Shown here: one piece after another, positions 48,548-60,868 of the stretch | How the letters are laid out: every line of letters begins with the position of its first letter | How positions within the stretch are numbered: position 1 is the stretch's first letter | NCBI GenBank assembly: GCA_013396655.1 | Contig: WBMV01000141.1 | Span: forward strand, 884,376 to 948,375 | Origin: Campylorhamphus procurvoides | Lineage: Eukaryota > Chordata > Aves > Passeriformes > Dendrocolaptidae | Direction of reading: 5' to 3' | DNA length: 64,000 nt | The notes under the pieces: generated by a model | Told to the model about the DNA's origin: nothing | The model's input: the letters and a program-made list of their open reading frames with translations, nothing else | Databases searched by the model: none | Made by a program: the position numbers and the translations under genes

Positions 48548-48840
48548 CATAGAATTATAGAATCATAGAATGGCTTGAGTTGAAAGCGATCTCAAACGTG
48601 ATCTTGTTCAAACACCCCTGCCATGGGCAGGGACACCTTCCACTAGACCAGGTTGCTCAAAACACCATTCAACCTGGCCTTAAATAGTTCCAGGGATAGG
48701 GCATCCATAACTTCTCTGGGCAACCTGTTCTAGTGCCTCACCAACCTCATGGCAGATAATTTTTTCCTGGTATCTAACCTAAATCTGCCCTTTTCCACTT
48801 TAAAAGCATTCCCCTTGCCCTATCATAATATGCCTGTTTT
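48548..48840 (-). mobile_element. CR1 LINE 3' end, minus orientation (ATTCTATG-type tail)
   Basis: Begins CATAGAATTATAGAATCATA, the inverted octamer tail with about three units, then GGCTTGAGTTGAAAGCGATC, GGGCAGGGACACCTTCCACT, AGACCAGGTTGCTCAAAACA, GGGCATCCATAACTTCTCTG and ATCTAACCTAAATCTGCCC. The strongly 5'-truncated copy is about 290 bp. It has the best-preserved 3' tail in the window. Confidence 0.95.
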
Positions 48841-50533
48841 CTGTGTAGTGTTGCACCTATTCTCAGACCCTTCCATTCATCTTTGGGCCTTATACAGAGT
48901 GGCTCTCCTCATGGCAGAGATTTGCTGAGTTTCCCAATGCAAACAGGTCTTCTGGAAATTGTGTTCCCACAGGAGCTGACAAACTTTGCAAAATCATGTG
49001 CTTTAAAGGTGAAAATGTAGCTGTGTGGGACAGAACTATCTCATGAACAAATCCTGGGCTCTGAAGTACTACAAGATGAAAAAATAATAGGATATTTTCA
49101 GACTCCACAGCCTCAAAATGAACGTAATAGTCATTGTTTTGGTTCATCGCTTCTCTAGGTACAGCTGTGAGTGTGAAGGAAGAAGCACATAAAATGGAGG
49201 ATTCAAAGAGTAAAGAGAGCTAACAATAAAAGTTTAATAAAAATGAAGGGAGCAATGATGAAAGTAAACAGAAAAGAGCAAAGAAACCCAGAGGAGTTTT
49301 ATTGACCATTTGTAAGACCAGTACAGAGGAAAATGAGACATCCTGGTCTGCTTCTCTTATGAAAATATCTTGGTGTGTCAGCTGAAGATACAGACATACT
49401 ATGAAGTGAGGAAGGAGTATGAAAAAAATCTTTACAGTTCAATGATTACCATGATCCACCGTGTACACAAGATTTATAGTTAATTCTGATATTTAAACTG
49501 TCCTCCCTGTGTATGCAAAATACTTTGAGATTCTAGCAAGTGGGTAACAAAGATCATCTCTTCTTCCAATAGCAAAGAGGCAGAAGTTGGAAGGGTCATA
49601 CAGAAACAACAAAAAAAGTGCAACTTGCAATTTGTTGAGATAGAAAACTTCAGGTTCACAGCTTGCCCCATCTTTATTCAAAGATGAATGAAACAGGTTA
49701 GTTGTATTGATTCCCTGCGGGACTTTTTCCCACAACATCTCTTCAGTTTGAGAAACCCCTTCATGCTATCACTTCTATAAATGAGGCATAACTAAAGCAA
49801 TTTTAACTCACTGACATCACACTCACAAAAGAAAAAAGAGAATTGTAGATTTATAGAGAGGTTTGTTGTAAAACCAAGGATGTAAGCAAACAAACTAACA
49901 AGCACACTGTTTTACTGTCATAGTGCTCTGTGAAGAAAATTATTATCATTGCCTACACTTTAGGGAAAGTACATTAAGAAAATGCTCAACAGTTAAATGA
50001 CTTCCAGAGGCGTGAAGATGGAGTAAACTTTATCTGATCCATACATAAAATTCAATACATTTTGGCTTCCAATTCCAGTTTCCAATTTCAAAATGAGATA
50101 AATACAGTGTCTAATATACTGTGTAGATAACCACATAAAGAGATGTTGTCTATTTATTACTGAGAGCCATTTTAAAGTTCAATGCCATCTTTCCAGCAAA
50201 CAGCAGAATATCATCAGTTTCCTTAACTGTTTTATTATACTCTAGAAACATAAGGTTTAGTCTTCAAAGGTGAAAATAAACTAACTGTAGCCTGAATAGC
50301 CCAAGGGATGAGATAGATTCATAGAAAAATAAATGGTCATTTAACAACCTTGTCTGATCTTGTGTGAAAGAGCTACAGTATTTGGATATGTCTGGGCAAG
50401 ATGCCGCCTTATAATTATGCATGAGAAAACCACGTATTTCAGCTTAATTCATGCACCACTAATACCTGCTTTGACAATGTTTGCATCTTTTGCTGTATTA
50501 AAGTGTTAATTTCTAGATACAAAACAGAGATAT
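48841..50533. other. unique DNA, no gene seen
   Basis: Minus-strand frames at 48.9-49.1 and 49.5-49.7 kb are short and unrecognised. Confidence 0.45.
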
Positions 50534-50539
50534 AGAAAT

Positions 50540-51042
50540 TGCCGCGTTCCGCAAGGGTGGAAGGAAAGGTCCTCAACCGATGGTAGGGTGAAGAAGGCTG
50601 GAACACTTTATTCAGGGAGCATGGGACTCATATAGGGTTCAGGGAGAAGCTTGGAAAGTGGGAGGAGTTGAGGCGGAGCATGGCAAGTAGGGGAAGGGAT
50701 AGGAGGGAAGAAGGGGAATACAGACGGGGCGTGGCCAGCCTTACATGATGACACTGGGTTTGCATCACTGGCCAGCCAATGAAAAAATAGGGAACACATA
50801 ACCAATAGGAAACTGGTAACCAAGTAGCCACCACCAATCAGAATAAAACATACAAATACAGGGGGAATAACTGTCTATCTAATACAATAAGTCACTATCT
50901 ATGCTATAGAAAAAACATAAATTTCTGAGGTTTGATGTAGTTGTCCGTTTCTGGTGTTAATCATTTCCTTGTCAGATCCATCCACTCCAGGAAGTGGTCA
51001 TCTTGGCCATTTTTGCAGTCTCTTAGGCAGGGTTCCCCTGCA
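50540..51042 (-). mobile_element. solo LTR, 503 bp, minus orientation, intact 6-bp target duplication
   Basis: Seen: TGCCGCGTTCC at the left end and CCCCTGCA at the right end (TGC...GCA), flanked by perfect AGAAAT copies at 50534-50539 and 51043-51048. On the minus strand AATAAA (TTTATT at 50607-50612 on the plus strand) and a CTATATGA TATA-like word just upstream give normal LTR order. Three CCAAT pentamers lie in U3 at 50776, 50802 and 50834. A 6-bp duplication is typical of ERVK-like (alpha/beta-retroviral) insertions, which is an inference. No internal retroviral genes remain. Confidence 0.92.
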
Positions 51043-51048
51043 AGAAAT

Positions 51049-52192
51049 GATTTTTTATAATAAACAAAGTAATGCATGTGTTTAGTTCCAGCTGTTGTAA
51101 GTCATGATGGTTCTCTGAATCAAGGTCCAAAGAGGTAAATAAGGCCTTAGAAGATGAAATACCCAAATGAACACAAAAGAAACCTAAACTGTGATGATCT
51201 TGTAACATGCAGGATTTGTGGCATTTGAAAAATTAGTCCTTCTCAGAAACAAAATAAATTTGCTTTTTTTGTCCACTTCAAAATTCTGTAATGCATGCTG
51301 ATGCTACAGTAATAAATGGAAATCTAATCATGTTCTGACTTGGGATATTCTATAATTTTGTCAGGATGTATTTTATCATGCCCAGATAAGCTGTTTATGG
51401 CCACTAGTGTTTATATTGGAGCTACACTCATCAGTGATTCAAAGTTATCCAAGAGCTGGGGACAGCAGTTACTTATTACACAAGACTTGCCATTTGCCAC
51501 ACCCATTTGCCAAAGATGTGGGATGAGATTTCATGGGTGAAGCATCATGAGAAATGGTGTCAGACAGAAACTGTGAGATACCTGTAGTTGTGGATTGATT
51601 ATACTGTGATATGAAAATATTCAATGTATTAAAGCAAGATCAGCAATGTTGCTAATACTTGCTGGAGGAACATATTACATCTGCAGGTGGAAAATATTCA
51701 CAAGATAAGACGTTCATCCAGTATTCCACAGATCTTTACAACAATAAAAAGGAAGAGCATTAATTTAATTTATAAACTCCAGTGATGGGCTGTTTACTCA
51801 GAGAGGTGCACAAATATACCAACTATTATTTATTCTAACATCGATGAATTAGTCTGTGTGGGTAAGAGTTAGAAGTATGTGCGCTCTTGCAGAGCTGTAC
51901 ACCTCTTCTCAATTAATCTTTGTAAGTAACAAAAGAAGAAAAATTCAAAGGAACAAAAGTCAAGAACCTTTAAGCTGAAGACAAATGGCAGACCAAGAGG
52001 TATACACACAAAATACCTCATGTCTATTTCCATTCTTTGATTAATATGTTATGAAAACTTGATCCAAACATCAGAACATTAAGATGAAAGTCCTTTAAGC
52101 TGTGTTATAGGGGGTTAAACAAGGGTTATTACAATGATCCACTCCATTTTTGTAATCCATGAGCTTATGAGGAAATGTGAAAAACTTCAGTT
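51049..52192. other. unique AT-rich DNA, nothing recognised
   Basis: No gene or repeat family seen. Confidence 0.45.
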
Positions 52193-52632
52193 TCACAGAA
52201 TCACAGAATGGATAAGGTTGGAAGGGACTGTAGTGGGTCATCTGGTCCCATCTCCCTGCTCATACACAGTCATCCTAAAGCACATGGTGCAGGATTGCAT
52301 CCAGATGGTACTTGGATACTTCCAGCAAGCGGGACTCAGCAGCATCTCTTTGCAATCTGCTCCAGTGCTCGAACACCCACTCAGTAAAGAAGTTTTGCCT
52401 CATACTCAGGTGGAACTTCCTGTGCATCAGTTTGTGCTCATTGCCTCTTGTCCTCTTGCTTGGTACCCCTGAGAAGAGCCTGGCTTCATGCTCCTGGAGC
52501 CCCTCCTTTAGATACTTACAGACACTGATGAGGTCCCCTCTCATTGTCTCTTTCTCAGGCCTGGAAAGGCATCACTCCCTAGCCTTTCCTCATAAGAGGG
52601 ATGCTTCAGTCCCTCAAGGATCTTTGTTATCG
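52193..52632 (-). mobile_element. CR1 LINE, 3' part, minus orientation (CACAGAATCACAG tail)
   Basis: Begins TCACAGAATCACAGAATGG, then AAGGTTGGAAGGGACTG, TCATCTGGTCCCATCTCCC, GCTCCAGTGCTCGAACACC, GAGGTCCCCTCTCATTG and CCTTTCCTCATAAGAGGG. Two intact ATTCTGTG units remain in the tail. The 5' edge ends at a C-rich run (52633-52665), possibly where reverse transcription stopped or where later sequence expanded. Confidence 0.94.
52275..52544 (-). pseudogene. CR1 ORF2 C-terminal remnant
   Basis: This 89-codon frame corresponds to the end of CR1 ORF2: MRGDLISVCKYLKEGLQEH, ARLFSGVPSKRTRGNEHKL, then HRKFHLSMRQNFFTEWVFEHW. The F-F-T...HW end is recognisable, followed by an over-run into 3'-UTR sequence. 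There is no RT core, so it is non-functional. Confidence 0.9.
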
Positions 52633-52665
52633 TCCCCCCCTCCCTCCCCTGCGCCCCCCCTCCCC
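52633..52665 (-). repeat. C-rich run; G-quadruplex-type sequence on the minus strand
   Basis: On the minus strand there are at least five runs of three or more G (4, 7, 4, 3 and 7) separated by loops of one to four bases. It lies exactly at the 5' edge of the CR1. Confidence 0.8.
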
Positions 52666-55600
52666 GAACTCACTGCAAGAGCTCCATGCCTCTTTTCTTT
52701 GGAATCATCTAATCTTTAAAGAGAAATGAAATATCATATCATGTAATTTATTTCATTTTTAGAAATATTTGATTAGTAAGTGGTTAGGAGAAAAATTAAG
52801 TGGTTATCATACAATTATTATCCATGAAATATAATTATGTATGTAAGAACATATTATTAAATTGCTGTTAACTGATACTCAAATTTGATGGAGATTCTCA
52901 ACTAAAGAGGGAAGGTACTTATGGCATCCTTGTGTTGCTTACATCAAGAAATATTTTGAAGATGCCACCATAATGCTATTTCACCTAATTCTAGTGAATT
53001 TTGTTTGCCCCTTTGTTTTTCCTACATATATTCTAAAACATAAATTTATTTCCCTATATTTTCTAATACTTCGGTCTACTATGATTCTTCCTTTCCATCA
53101 ATTTCTCACTTTCTATGAGACTTCCAATCACATAACAGCAAAAACGTAGTAGTAAGAATTATAGAGGGTAACCCACACTGTGTTTGGCTCTTTATCATCA
53201 TTGTGTGTGTAAAACTGACACATTAACATGATCCCTTCCCATGTTCTAACCTCCTGCTCTTTTTTAAATTGTATAGGGAAGAATATTAATTCCATGAAAA
53301 GTAGGTAAGGAATTTCATCATCTGTGGTACCTGCGCTTTCAGATGTGTGAAAAAAAATATATTTTTAATTATATTGGTGAACTAGAAAATATTTAAGAGA
53401 AAATAAATTTCAGCTGACACCATATTTTATTACTCATGTTAGCACTGTTTCAGAAAGAACAAGAGCTTATATGGGAGAATTTCTTACTTGGGGAAGTTTT
53501 GTTTTGTTCAGAAAAAATTACACTCGCTATTAGGTCAATTTTAATTTTTATGCTGTATTAATCTTTCTCTATGCAACAGTCTCAGATTGTCATATTTCCC
53601 CTTTTGTTTCCTTCATTGCTAAAGCTACTACTGATGTTGGCATTGTCATTTACACACTTTTTTGTTGCTGTAATAAAACAGAAATGTTAGATTATACAGC
53701 TGTGGTATTCATATTCAGGTATTGACTCATACTCAGTGTTGATACTGTTACATTAGATATTTCTTGACACAGTGAAACAACTGTCTATAATACAATATGA
53801 ATAAAAATAGTATATAGCTTTTGAAATCAGTTAAGGACAGAATTAGGGTTCAAAATGAGTTGAAAAAGTACCAGTATAAAGGATGATAAAAATCCCAACA
53901 GAAAACAAAACACCTGATTAGAGTATGAAATCTTATTTCTTGATCAAAGGAAAAATTGCTGTGCATTTCTTATTATTTAATATAGAACTAAGAATATATA
54001 ATACAAAATCCAATATTTATTGAACTGCTGTATAATTGCAATAAGGAAAACTCATCCCAAATACTCTGCCTGAACCTTTGAAGCTTAGAAGAGCTGAGCC
54101 ACTTCCATCAACAACAGTAAGACTTCAGTAAAAGATGCAGCCAAAGTAGCTCCAGACTTAGAAGACAGTGAAAAACTAAATAGTCAACATTAATTAAAAT
54201 CTCAGTCAAGTACTATATTGATGCTTTTTACCATTCTTCCTGAACAGTATCTCTTTTCTTTATTTTGAATTTTGGTGAGAATACTCAAGGAATTCTAATT
54301 TTTTTAAACTTTGCATTTTCTTCTGAGCTTGACATAATAATTATTTCTTTTAAATTTTGATTCAATAGTGAAACTGATGACTAGGATAATTTTTTAATGC
54401 TATAGTTTTATTGGTAATTGTTTGACAAAAAATATAAACCTCGAACTTTAAAATATTTGATAGAATCTAATTTATTAGACATAACTATACAAGTCTGAGT
54501 TTGTCCAATATTCAATGCAATCAAGTTTTTGTGAAAAAATGTGACAAGGAGCCTGTAGACATGCTGAAGTCTTTAGGAGCTATGCTTATACATCTCTTCT
54601 GAAAAATCACTGTTCCACTTCTCTGACTCACTGGATGTTTATTTACTTCATTTATGAGTTACAATATTTTAATTGAATTAGGTTTTTCGAATGCATGACA
54701 TTTCTCTAGTATCATTATCCATGTAGTGACAAGATCTAAGTTTCATTTATTAATATAAAAAATATCTGAAAGACAAAAGAACAACTGCAGTCTAACAGAT
54801 ATAAACAGGAAAGTTATTAAACTGTCCATTATATTAGATATTTCAAAAGGCATCCAAAATAAAAGATTGATTTGGGATTATAAAGCAAATGTGCTGTACA
54901 GTTGAGCCAAGATATGATTCCCTAAAACAAATTTTAGTAGTCTTATGCAATGTAAAAAGAAAAAATAGGGAAAAATGGGTAAAAAATAATTATGTTAGTT
55001 CACTACAATGGTACATTTGTACCGTATCCCTAGTTCAAAGATTTTTCTTTATAGTTGTATCATTTAAATAACCTTAGAGCAATTGACTCTAGTGACTCAG
55101 ATGATTAGAAAAACTGGATAATATTAATTCTATCTGTAACTAAAAAAAGGAGAAGACTAAACAAAGCATTATAGAATGGTTTAATTGAAAAAAATTTGTT
55201 AGAATATTTTTCTAGCAAAGTTTTATTAAAATAAATGTTCAGTCCCAAAATAATCAAAATAAATGAAATGTTTTACATTGCTTTCAATTAACTTCAGATC
55301 AGGTTTAATATGACTTCATTTGGGAAACTGAGAAGTAATCAAAATAAACAATCTGAAGCTGAAAATGATACAACTGGGGTAAATTATAAATTCACCATTT
55401 AGTTGATTTGTCAGTTTTAAATTGGGAAGTATGAAATAAAATTAATTCTCTACTATACGATTTTAAGTAAGCCCAGGGGACATGAAAAATATCTTGAAGA
55501 AGGAAAAACATTATTCAGAGAATGTCATTTAGAAACTATTTTTTTAATATATAACATCACTACGGACAGTAAAGTTGTATATTAATATAACTCAGAATTA

Positions 55601-58600
55601 AATGCATGGAAGTTGAATATAAAATCTTACTGAAGCCTAAATACTTATCAGATTGTCACCTACAAACCTTCTGCGCTTTTATTTCTGGAGTCAGGGGTCT
55701 TAAAGAAAAGGGACACTAGAGGTTTAAAATGAAATCTCAGGATAAACCACAACTTGGCTCTAAGAAGCTTTGAATATCCTGAGATGCATTGGTTCTTAGG
55801 GAGGTGATTTATCTAAGGTGACAGAAACTACTTGATACTGACCCAAAATTATATGAGGTCCAAAAAAAAAATTAAATTATTTTAGAAAAATTAAGATTCA
55901 GAGTACTGAAAAACTGTCTGCAGGCACCATTTTCATATGATTCCTAAATGTCATGATTTATCAGAAGTTTTAATTAAAAAACTTTGAAACTTAAGTTTCA
56001 GCTATTCTACATTTCTAATATTCCATCTAAGTCAAAGTGTCTGATAACAACTAAGCAATAGCTACATCATTCAACAGATATTAAATTTTATTTTTCTCCT
56101 TGCCATCAAAAAGATGCAATTGAGAACTCAAAACTGAATGAAAAGTAGATAGTCTCAAACCCCAGAAGTGTACATGGACAGAAGGAAAAAACTGTGGATG
56201 TTAAGAGGAAATATTTTTTGGGTGGGAAGGGAAAGTTGTCAAGAATGAAGGGGAAAATGGTTGACTTACAGTAATTTTGAAATGGGATTTAATAAAATGG
56301 AGAGCCAACTCAAGTGATTCATGTGTTCCTAAGTGATTTGTAGCTTTTTCTAGTGCACAAATGCCAAGCATTCTTTTGGGAAATACTTTAGTCACAGGCC
56401 AGTGTGGCAGACTTTGCTCCATGAAAACAGACTATTCAAAAAAAAAAAAAAAAAGCAGCCTGAAAATAAATTTTGAATTGCAAATAAATCTTAAGAAGTG
56501 CCAGAAATCCAGAATACTATTGAAGATCTTATGAGCCTTGTGTATGCAGCAGATTTTTGCTAACTTGTGGATTTATGATTTTAGAAAAAAGGCTGGGATG
56601 GAATTTTCTGAAGTTAGCATAAAACTATCATTCTGAGGGAGTTGTATGCATTGTCAACAGCAAATTTCCAGTCGCAGTACTTAATACTACACTGTTGAAA
56701 GAATTACTGGTATCTGGTGCCTTCAAAGATTAGCAGTCAAATTGCCTAATCAGTGTGACTAGGAGAAAATTGTTTCAGTTGCAAAGGTAATCTGGTCTGC
56801 AGCTATGTTTAAAGGGAGAAGAAGGAGTATATATAACCTCAGAGTAGTTTTATTTAATTTAGAGAAATATCCTGTTGCTTCTCTACCCATGCATAGGCAA
56901 CAATGAGGTGATTACAGGGCAAACACAGTAGCATATAAATAAATTATTTTGATATATTTATTTATTTAGTTCATAAAGTAGTCAAGTAAAATGAATTTCA
57001 CATTTTTTCTTTTTCTTCAGTGAACACATTAGTTCTATAGTTTTGAGAATAAGGAAGAACAACAGTTGAATTGTGATTGTCACGTTTGAAAAAGGGTGAA
57101 GAAAGCACGTATAAGAACTATGAATAAATGCTGGAAGACAGATCTCTACTCACACACACAGACACACACAGAAAGGAAGCAACCTTCCTTTGTCAAAGGT
57201 GTTGACAGATTTGAACGTACACATTACATATTTAACTCAAGAGCAGAAAAGAAAAGCAAGTGACATGTCAGTAAACTGGGCAAAAGTGCCATAAACAGGC
57301 TGTTGACTTTCTCCTCTTGTATTTTTATCATGAATAGATTAGGGTGAATCTCATATTGTTTACCCTGTGAACTTGGATGGGAAAATTGTTCCATCAACAG
57401 CAGACCAAGAGGCCTCAAGTTTTTCTCGTGTCTGCCTGGACTTTTTCCCTGGACTGTCACAGAAGTCTTTACTACCTGAGGTTGTGAGGCTGCTTTTCCT
57501 CTTATTCTAGAAGAAACATCTAAAATAGACAAAATGAAGGCACAACAGAGGTGCATCTGCTCCCCGGTGCTGACTGCAATCAGGCCAGTTGTAGCATGGA
57601 TTAAAGCCATGCAAGAATCCTGGAGTTTGGAAATAACAGAATAAGTAGTTTCTTGCACTTTATTGTTTTTACATAGTATGAGCAAATATTCTTTAAGGAT
57701 AAAATTATCTTCTGTGAATCACTACCTAGGAGAGAGAAATAAAGATACGTCCTATAAGTCATGGAGTACATTCTTAGGACAAGGCTCCAAGCTCAAGCTT
57801 CATACCATCCTATAGGCTAAAACTTTCTTCATATTATTCCTTAGCTGGTGTTAAAAGATCTTCGTGCTACTTTTGGCAGATATTGCAGAGGCTGCTGGTA
57901 TAAATCCAGAGCTGGAAGCATTTTATTTCTTTTCAACACATACTTATGCCAGTCCCAGCTCAGTTCTGGCTTGCAGAATTCTCTTATTTCCACACAATAT
58001 TCAGAAAATAACCTGCTTAACCTTTTGCTCACCGTTGACTCTAGACACTGATATTTTTTGGAGAGAAACACCCCTCTGTCAAAGTTATGTAAGTTTTGGC
58101 ATTCTGTTTTCTACTACAAATATCAACCCCTCCTCCAAGTAGGCCAGTTTTAACAAGACTGGAATTGGCCGAATGTCTAAAGCCAAAGGTAACCCTCTTA
58201 AAGGCATGGCTGTAACAAAATCCCTTAAAACCTGTTTTTGTTAATTTTCAATGAAAAATGGCATTTTAGTAACCAGGCTTTTATTTTACTGGCCAAAAGA
58301 CCTTTGATTTTATAGTATTCACATCAGTAAGTGAGGTTTTGTATTATACAAAAGTTAGACAGTTTTGACTGAATTTAACAATGAAACTGCTTTTGTTGCT
58401 GTCATTATGTAAATGCCTCAATTTCAGTCCTCTCCCAGAACTGTAGCATTCAATGAGATAACTCAGGACTCAGATTATGTATCTAAACTGACCCAGGATG
58501 AATTCAGCTATACTTGCAATGTGGGAACATAGCTGCAAAGTCGGAACACTATGCCATCCACAGTCCCACTCTGAAAATTCAGTCTTGTTCATTTCATTTG

Positions 58601-59035
58601 GTTGGACTCCGCAGTGCAAGGATTTGTGGTGTGCCATTACCTTACCTCTTTCCTAGCATCTTTTCCCTCTGGTTATGTTGTCTTGGGTTTTGTGTTTCTT
58701 TCCTTCTCAGATTAGCCCCAAACACCATCAAAATGTGAAGAGCAGTATATTAATCCTAAAAATTTAAAAAAATCTTAATTCTTCAATAAAACATTTTTTT
58801 ATGTTGTAACTAATCATAAAATCTTGCAAAGATTCAGGCTTGAAAGACAGAAAATGGGAGATTTGGAAAGTATGAGCCTGAAGCAATCTTTATGTGATTG
58901 AGAATTAAGTCCAACAAAATGTGTTGGAGTTAACTGGTTATTTTTCATTACCGAGGTAGCTATGCAAAAAATTAATATCAGTCTTTCTTCAGTCCTTGCG
59001 AATGTCATAGAATGAGCCCTCCTCGGAGCTATCAC
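52666..59035. other. unique AT-rich DNA, no established gene
   Basis: The longest repeat-poor stretch in the window, with a 17-A run at 56438-56454, a short ACACAC patch near 57151-57170 and an unrecognised 153-codon minus frame (57224-57685) discussed in the findings. Confidence 0.45.
56438..56454 (+). repeat. poly-A run (17)
   Basis: An uninterrupted run of A. No retrotransposed gene sequence was recognised upstream of it. Confidence 0.95.
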
Positions 59036-59770
59036 AAGTCAAATGAAGCACATGATTGCAAAAAGTCAGCATGGGTTCACCAAGGAAAAATCATACTTGA
59101 CAAACTTCATCACCTTCTGCAAAAAAGTAACGTGTTCAGTTGATGTGGGTCCAGCCATGGACACTGCCCACCTGGATTTCTCCAAGACTTTCAGTATGAT
59201 TTTCCACAGTCCTCTTCTAGAGGAACTGATGGGTTATGGTTTAGACAAGTGGCCTGTGCAGTGAATGGGGAGGTGGCTAACAGGTAGCACCCACAGGGAG
59301 TTGGTAAATAGCTCCCTTTGAAACATATTGCAAGCAAGGTCCCCCAGGGATTGATATTGAGCTCATTGCTTTCTAATACCTTGATAAGTGACCTGGATGA
59401 TGGGATCAAGTGTTACCTGGCAAGGTTTGCTGATGATACCAAACTGAGAGGAAGTGGACACTTTGGGAGAGGGAGCAACCCTACAGGATGACATGCATAG
59501 GCTGGAAGAATGGTTTGGCAAGACCCTTATGAAGTTCAGCAAGGACAAGTCTAAAGTCTTGCACCTGAGAAAACATAATCCAAGATTTGCAGCACAGACT
59601 GGGGTCTACCTGACTGGGAAACAGCTCTGTGGAAAAGGACATGGGTGTTCCGATGGACAACAAGCTCAATAGGAGTGAACAGTGTGTTGCTGTGGCAAGG
59701 AAAGCCAATGGGATGCTGGGCTGCACCAACAAGGAAATCACTAACAGAGGTAAAGAAGTCATTATTCCAC
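59036..59770 (+). mobile_element. CR1 LINE, left part of an interrupted copy (RT domain)
   Basis: Plus-strand CR1 from AGTCAGCATGGGTTCACC through GGATTTCTCCAAGACTTTC, CCCCCAGGGATTGAT, AAGTGACCTGGATGATGGGA, TTTGCTGATGATACCAAACT and GACAAGTCTAAAGTCTTGCA to GGGATGCTGGGCTGCACCAA. It ends at AAGTCATTATTCCAC. It continues at 60856-60867 and again from 61193, being split by an LTR and an inverted CR1. It is the longest CR1 in the window, over 1.2 kb without its inserts. Confidence 0.94.
59043..59672 (+). pseudogene. CR1 ORF2 reverse-transcriptase remnant with motifs A and C visible
   Basis: This covers the CR1 reverse-transcriptase palm. One frame (59043-59264) reads KSQHGFTKEKSYLTNFITF and then HLDFSKTFSMIFHSPLLEEL, which is motif A (LDFSKAFD in active copies). 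The first Asp is kept but the following FD is altered. Further on, in another frame, TTT GCT GAT GAT at 59426-59437 encodes the FADD motif C. The frame changes between the two motifs, so the enzyme is broken by at least one indel. It cannot be active. Confidence 0.9.
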
Positions 59771-60855
59771 TGTATTTGGTTTCTGTGGCCAGGTTTTGGT
59801 AATTGGGGGACTACAGGGATGGCTTCTGTTAGAAGCTGCTAGAAGCTTCCCCTTTGTCTGGTAGAGCCAATGCCAGCCAGCTCCAGGATGGGCTTCCTGC
59901 TACTGGCCTGGGCTGAGCCAATTAGCAATGATAGCAACACCTCTGGGATAGCATTATTAAAGAACAGAAAGAAAGTTATTGGGCAGATGAAAACTGCAGC
60001 AAGGGAAGAGTGGAGAGCATGTGAACGACTCTGCAGACACCAAGGCCAGTGGAGAAGAAGGGGCAGGAGGTGCTCCAGGCACTGGAGCTGAGGCTCCTCT
60101 GCAGCTCCTGGTGCAGACCATGGTGGAGCAGCTGTGCCGCTGCAGTCCTTGGAGAACCATTGGTGTGCATTAACCTGCAGCCTGTGGAGGAACCCATGCC
60201 AGAGCAGGTGGATGCCCAAAGGAGGCTGTGACCCTCCTTTGATGAGGGAGCAGGGTCTTGGCAGAGACCTCTGTGGAGAGAGGAACCCACACTGGAGCAG
60301 GTTTTCCTGGTTTTCCTGACTTGTGGTCCTGTGGAGGACCCACACATTGGAGCAGCCTGTGCCTGAAGGGCTGCATCCCATGGTGAAATGAGCCACAGAA
60401 CAGCAGTTTGGTGAAGAACTGTTACCAATGAGATTAACCCATGCCAGAGAGGTTTGTGAAGGACTGTCTCCCATGGAAGGCACTCCATGGGAAGCAGGGG
60501 AAGGACTCCTCTCTTTGACAACTGCAGAAACAGAAATTGACCACAACCACCATTCCTGATCTCCCCGTGTCACTTGGGGGGAAAGAGATAGAACTTGGAA
60601 GGAAGGTGGGGTGGGGGGAAGGTGTTTTTAAGATAATTTTAGTTGTCACTCTTTTGCTCTGATCCTGTCAGTAATATATTTATTTAATATCCCCACTCCG
60701 AGTTTGTTTTGCCCATGATGGTGATCCATAAGTAACCTCTCCCAGCTCTTATCTTAACTCAAGAATCCTACATTGAATTTTCTCTCTTCTGCAGAAGGGA
60801 GTGAGAGAGCAGCTCTAATGGGTACCTGGCATCCAGTCAGGGTCAACACACTACA
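59771..60855 (+). mobile_element. near-complete solo LTR (avian ERVL-like), inserted in a CR1
   Basis: It begins TGTATTTGGTTTC followed by TGTGGCCAGGTTTTGGTAA and AGAAGCTGCTAGAAGCTTCC. It ends GGGTACCTGGCATCCAG, CCAGGGTCAACACACTACA. These end sequences are ones I recognise from avian ERVL-like LTRs. The length is about 1085 bp. Flanks are TCCAC (59766-59770) and CTCAC (60856-60860), each one change from the CCCAC expected in the CR1 target, so a 5-bp duplication is likely but eroded. The 244-codon antisense frame within it is a by-product of GC content. There is no internal region. Confidence 0.88.
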
Positions 60856-60868
60856 CTCACTCTACTAA

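Noticed and set aside
52312..52719. 135-codon plus frame
   Set aside because: It is the antisense of a CR1 3' part plus the C-rich run, not a gene.
56438..56454. Poly-A run as the tail of a processed pseudogene
   Set aside because: No reading frame or known gene sequence was seen upstream, and no target duplication was found.
59839..60573. 244-codon open frame on the minus strand, the longest in the window
   Set aside because: It lies wholly inside an LTR in antisense, overlaps open frames in other phases, and shows no retroviral or host domain. GC-rich LTR sequence explains its length.
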